Positions 61,370 to 64,000 of a stretch of 64,000 nucleotides of DNA are shown here, one piece after another. This DNA is from Metridium senile. Taxonomy: Eukaryota; Cnidaria; Anthozoa; Actiniaria; Metridiidae. A model generated the notes under the pieces. It did no database searches and was not told where the DNA came from. It saw only the letters and a list, made by a program, of their open reading frames with translations. The stretch's first letter is position 1; the number at the start of each line of letters is the position of its first letter. The DNA lies in the NCBI GenBank assembly GCA_949775045.1, contig OX459101.1:13318347-13382346 (forward strand), written 5' to 3'. A program made the position numbers and the translations under genes.

Positions 61370-61800
61370 ACACACAATTGCAATAACATTGTCATATAAA
61401 AAAGAAAATTACAAAATAGGAATTAATTAAAAGACAAAAGCAGATTACTCAAGCTGAACTTCTTCTTTTGTTTTTTAATTAATTCCTATTTTGTAATTTT
61501 CTTTTTTATATGACAATGTTATTGCAATTGTGTGTATATCGTTTCTTAAAAATTATAAGAATTTCATATATATATATATATATATATATGCCTTTTTATT
61601 CCCTATTGTGAGCGGTGAAACAATAGGAAACAAAAGGCATATATATATATATATGAAATTCTCATAATTTTTAAGAAACGGTGTATATATATATATATAT
61701 ATAATATAAGTACAACGTTAGAGTTGATTTATAAAACCATTTATTGCTACTCAGAGTTTCATGCCGAAGCAATATATATATATATATATATATATATAGG
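61370..61800. repeat. Two consecutive long hairpins plus TA microsatellites
   Basis: ACACACAATTGCAATAACAT through AAAATTACAAAATAGGAATT is mirrored at 61471-61540. Next, CGTTTCTTAAAAATTATAAG with (TA)n and GCCTTTTTATTCCCTATTG is mirrored at about 61618-61682. Confidence 0.8.
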
Positions 61801-63510
61801 TATACGTTTAAAAGCCATGTGGCGGTGAATCCAAATGAAGCAGTATCTTCCCTCGCTAGAAGTACCGGACTTTCTACACGCACAGAAAGTGGATATATAA
61901 TGAGTCACGTGATATTTCTTTTAGTATATATGTCTTTTCAGATGGACAACCTTTTCGAGATCGGCTGTATATAAGGGCGAAAATGTCTCCCTTTTACAAT
62001 TTCTAGGCTGCAGTGCAAATGGTTGCTAATTCTAGGTTTAGATGGTGCTTTTCTGTAATCATGCATGTGACAACAACGTTTGTTGACATTTTTTCGCGCC
62101 ACTTTGAGCTTATTTGTACAGCAGGCCTGTTAATCATGCAAAAATATATTAAGAGTGTAGAGAATAACATACATCCTTTTATGACGTCATTTTTCTTCAA
62201 CAAGATAGAATTAAGCATGAGAATTTACAAGCAGTACGTGATTTGGTGAGTGGATTTCAACTAATTATTGCGGGTCTTGATCAAACATACGGTTAATTTT
62301 TCCCGGCATTTCCAAGGGCATTCCGTTCACCCAATTATGACCTTATACAACCATAGTCTATTTACTTGATTAACAAATCCAGTTGTGTGATTGATGGTTC
62401 TTTACGGTTAGGTCAATGCATTTCGTAATCTAATCTTTCGCCTCGGGCTCCAAGAGTGATAATACCTGGATTCCTTTGGGGTCCACACCACTAGATACCT
62501 AATAAGATGGTTACAACATTGTAAGTACGGATTTAGCTTCCTTTTTGGTTGTGTTTAAACCTTGAAAAGACAGCGTTAATCCTACTCAAGCTTGCAAAGA
62601 AAGGAGCTGATCCTAAAAGGTACTGTTTGTCCTGTTTGTATTCCACATGTGATCTCAGCATTTGGAGGAAAAATACAACTACACACCGTATTAGCAGATG
62701 TTTTGCAAGAACTCCCTAACGTTTTAAACGTTGATCATTTGTCGGATTTCACGCTTGTTTCCATATTGTAGTACGTATTAACATTCAAAACGTTAATACG
62801 TTCTTTCAAAAATTGTTTTAATACGATGCAGTAACTTTGTAACCTTAGCTGTTCCTCAGAACCACCAATGTACAGTGTACTACGCCTATATAAATAGACT
62901 ACAGCGCCTGCAGAAAATAACATACATCATGACATGTCATTTAAATGACTTTATTCATACGATAATATATATATATCCGATATAAAATTGTTCTAATGAA
63001 AGTAATTGATGGCAGTGAAAGTCGGTCTGCACGCAGGCTTATATAACTGGACAATGTAGCAATATATGCAAGAACTGCAATGACTTAAATGCAGAGAAAT
63101 CCTACATTTGTTATCTCTGTCTCTTCTAAGTAAAGGTATAGGTAAATATATTGGTCATGATTCGCAATTTACTGGATGTCATGCATGGTGATAACAACAG
63201 GACTATTGCTTTATAGCTACTGTTTCATACTTAAGCGAATTTAATATATCCCAATATATGTCTGACTATTACACTAGTAGTTAACCAAACAACTTGGTCA
63301 ACATTTTGGTTATCAACCTTTAGTTAACCATAAGCTAGAAAGACTATGATGTAAATCAATCACTCTAAAAAAATATTGTAATCGTATCAATAGTAAACAA
63401 TTAAAGGTAAAGGTGATAAATGATGCCACCAGAACTAAATGAATCAATATTAATGTCAAAGTGGAAGACTGGTCTGTTCATGTTGATAGACTTGATAGAC
63501 TGATAGGTCT
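61801..63510. other. Intergenic, nothing recognised
   Basis: AT-rich with small inverted repeats (for example around 62725-62830). No exon is supported. Confidence 0.4.
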
Positions 63511-63907
63511 GCCCGGGGGGGGGGGGGTACTCCCATATATTTACTATACGGGGATGATCCGCTGAACAGGGTATGGTTTTTCGAGCTTTCTGTCATAAAC
63601 AGGGTATGTTTTTTTTAGTTTTCTGTCATGAACAGGGTATATATTTACCCCATTTCCCAATTTCCTTATTTTTTTTGTCATAATCAGGTATAGTAATATG
63701 ATGAGCAGCGCGGTCTTTCGTCTTTCGGGAAATTCAGCACGTTTTCGCTGCATAAACATGGTCCTAAACTGTCATAAACAGGGTCCCATTTTTATCACTT
63801 GTCATAAACAGGGTATAAGAATTTGTTTTTTTCTGTCATAAACAGGGTAACCGTTTTAGGATCCCAGCGGAACACCCCTACCCAAATCGTAGCGGAGTAC
63901 CCCGGGT
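63511..63907. mobile_element. GCCCGGGG...CCCCGGG element with CATAAACAGGGTA repeats
   Basis: It starts GCCCG then a 13-G run and GTACTCCC and ends GCGGAGTACCCCGGG. Seven CTGTCAT(A/G)AACAGGGTA-type units lie between. Non-coding. Confidence 0.7.
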
Positions 63908-64000
63908 AGGTCTGATAGGTTATTTTTATAATATATACAATATGAGCAGCCGATCTGCAGTATGAGATATACAACGGCGAGTAAGGTCGAGAAAGTCCAA

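Overview
This is eukaryotic DNA, AT-rich and intron-rich, with abundant microsatellites, foldback elements and CR1/L2-like LINE relics. An astacin metalloprotease carrying ShKT domains points to an early-branching metazoan, most likely a cnidarian and probably an anthozoan; that placement is inference. Three multi-exon genes can be read through exon by exon with consistent splice phases.

(1) Minus strand, 1-18845: the 5' part of a secreted, modular EGF-repeat protein. A 254-codon first exon (signal peptide, acidic Ser/Glu-rich segment, His/Pro/Tyr-rich segment) is followed by 17 exons. Each encodes one EGF-like domain and all junctions are phase 1. The gene runs off the left edge of the window.

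(2) Plus strand, 23813-42596: a complete 17-exon gene for a 747-residue secreted zymogen with the order signal peptide, propeptide, astacin catalytic domain, two TSP1, one MAM, four ShKT. The joined reading frame is open to a TAA stop.

(3) Minus strand, 57356-43674: a two-exon, 516-residue vanin/biotinidase-type CN-hydrolase with the Glu-Lys-Cys triad. Its 12.1-kb intron is filled with transposable elements.

Genes 1 and 2 are divergent, about 5 kb apart. Genes 2 and 3 converge, with about 1.1 kb between their stop codons.

The rest is repeats. They include a nine-copy palindromic element family restricted here to introns, several other MITE-like families, and a foldback element with 346-bp arms and a 9-bp target duplication just upstream of the CN-hydrolase start. 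A 5.6-kb element with TACGG termini and a 6-bp target duplication contains rve-integrase fragments. There is also a tRNA-derived SINE and six LINE 3' relics. The right end (58.3-64 kb) has no gene I can support.

The most unusual theme is that local tandem duplications have copied splice sites at five separate places in all three genes. Examples are a 35-copy 40-bp minisatellite whose every unit carries an EGF-exon acceptor, and a TCACA satellite that carries three extra copies of a MAM-exon donor.
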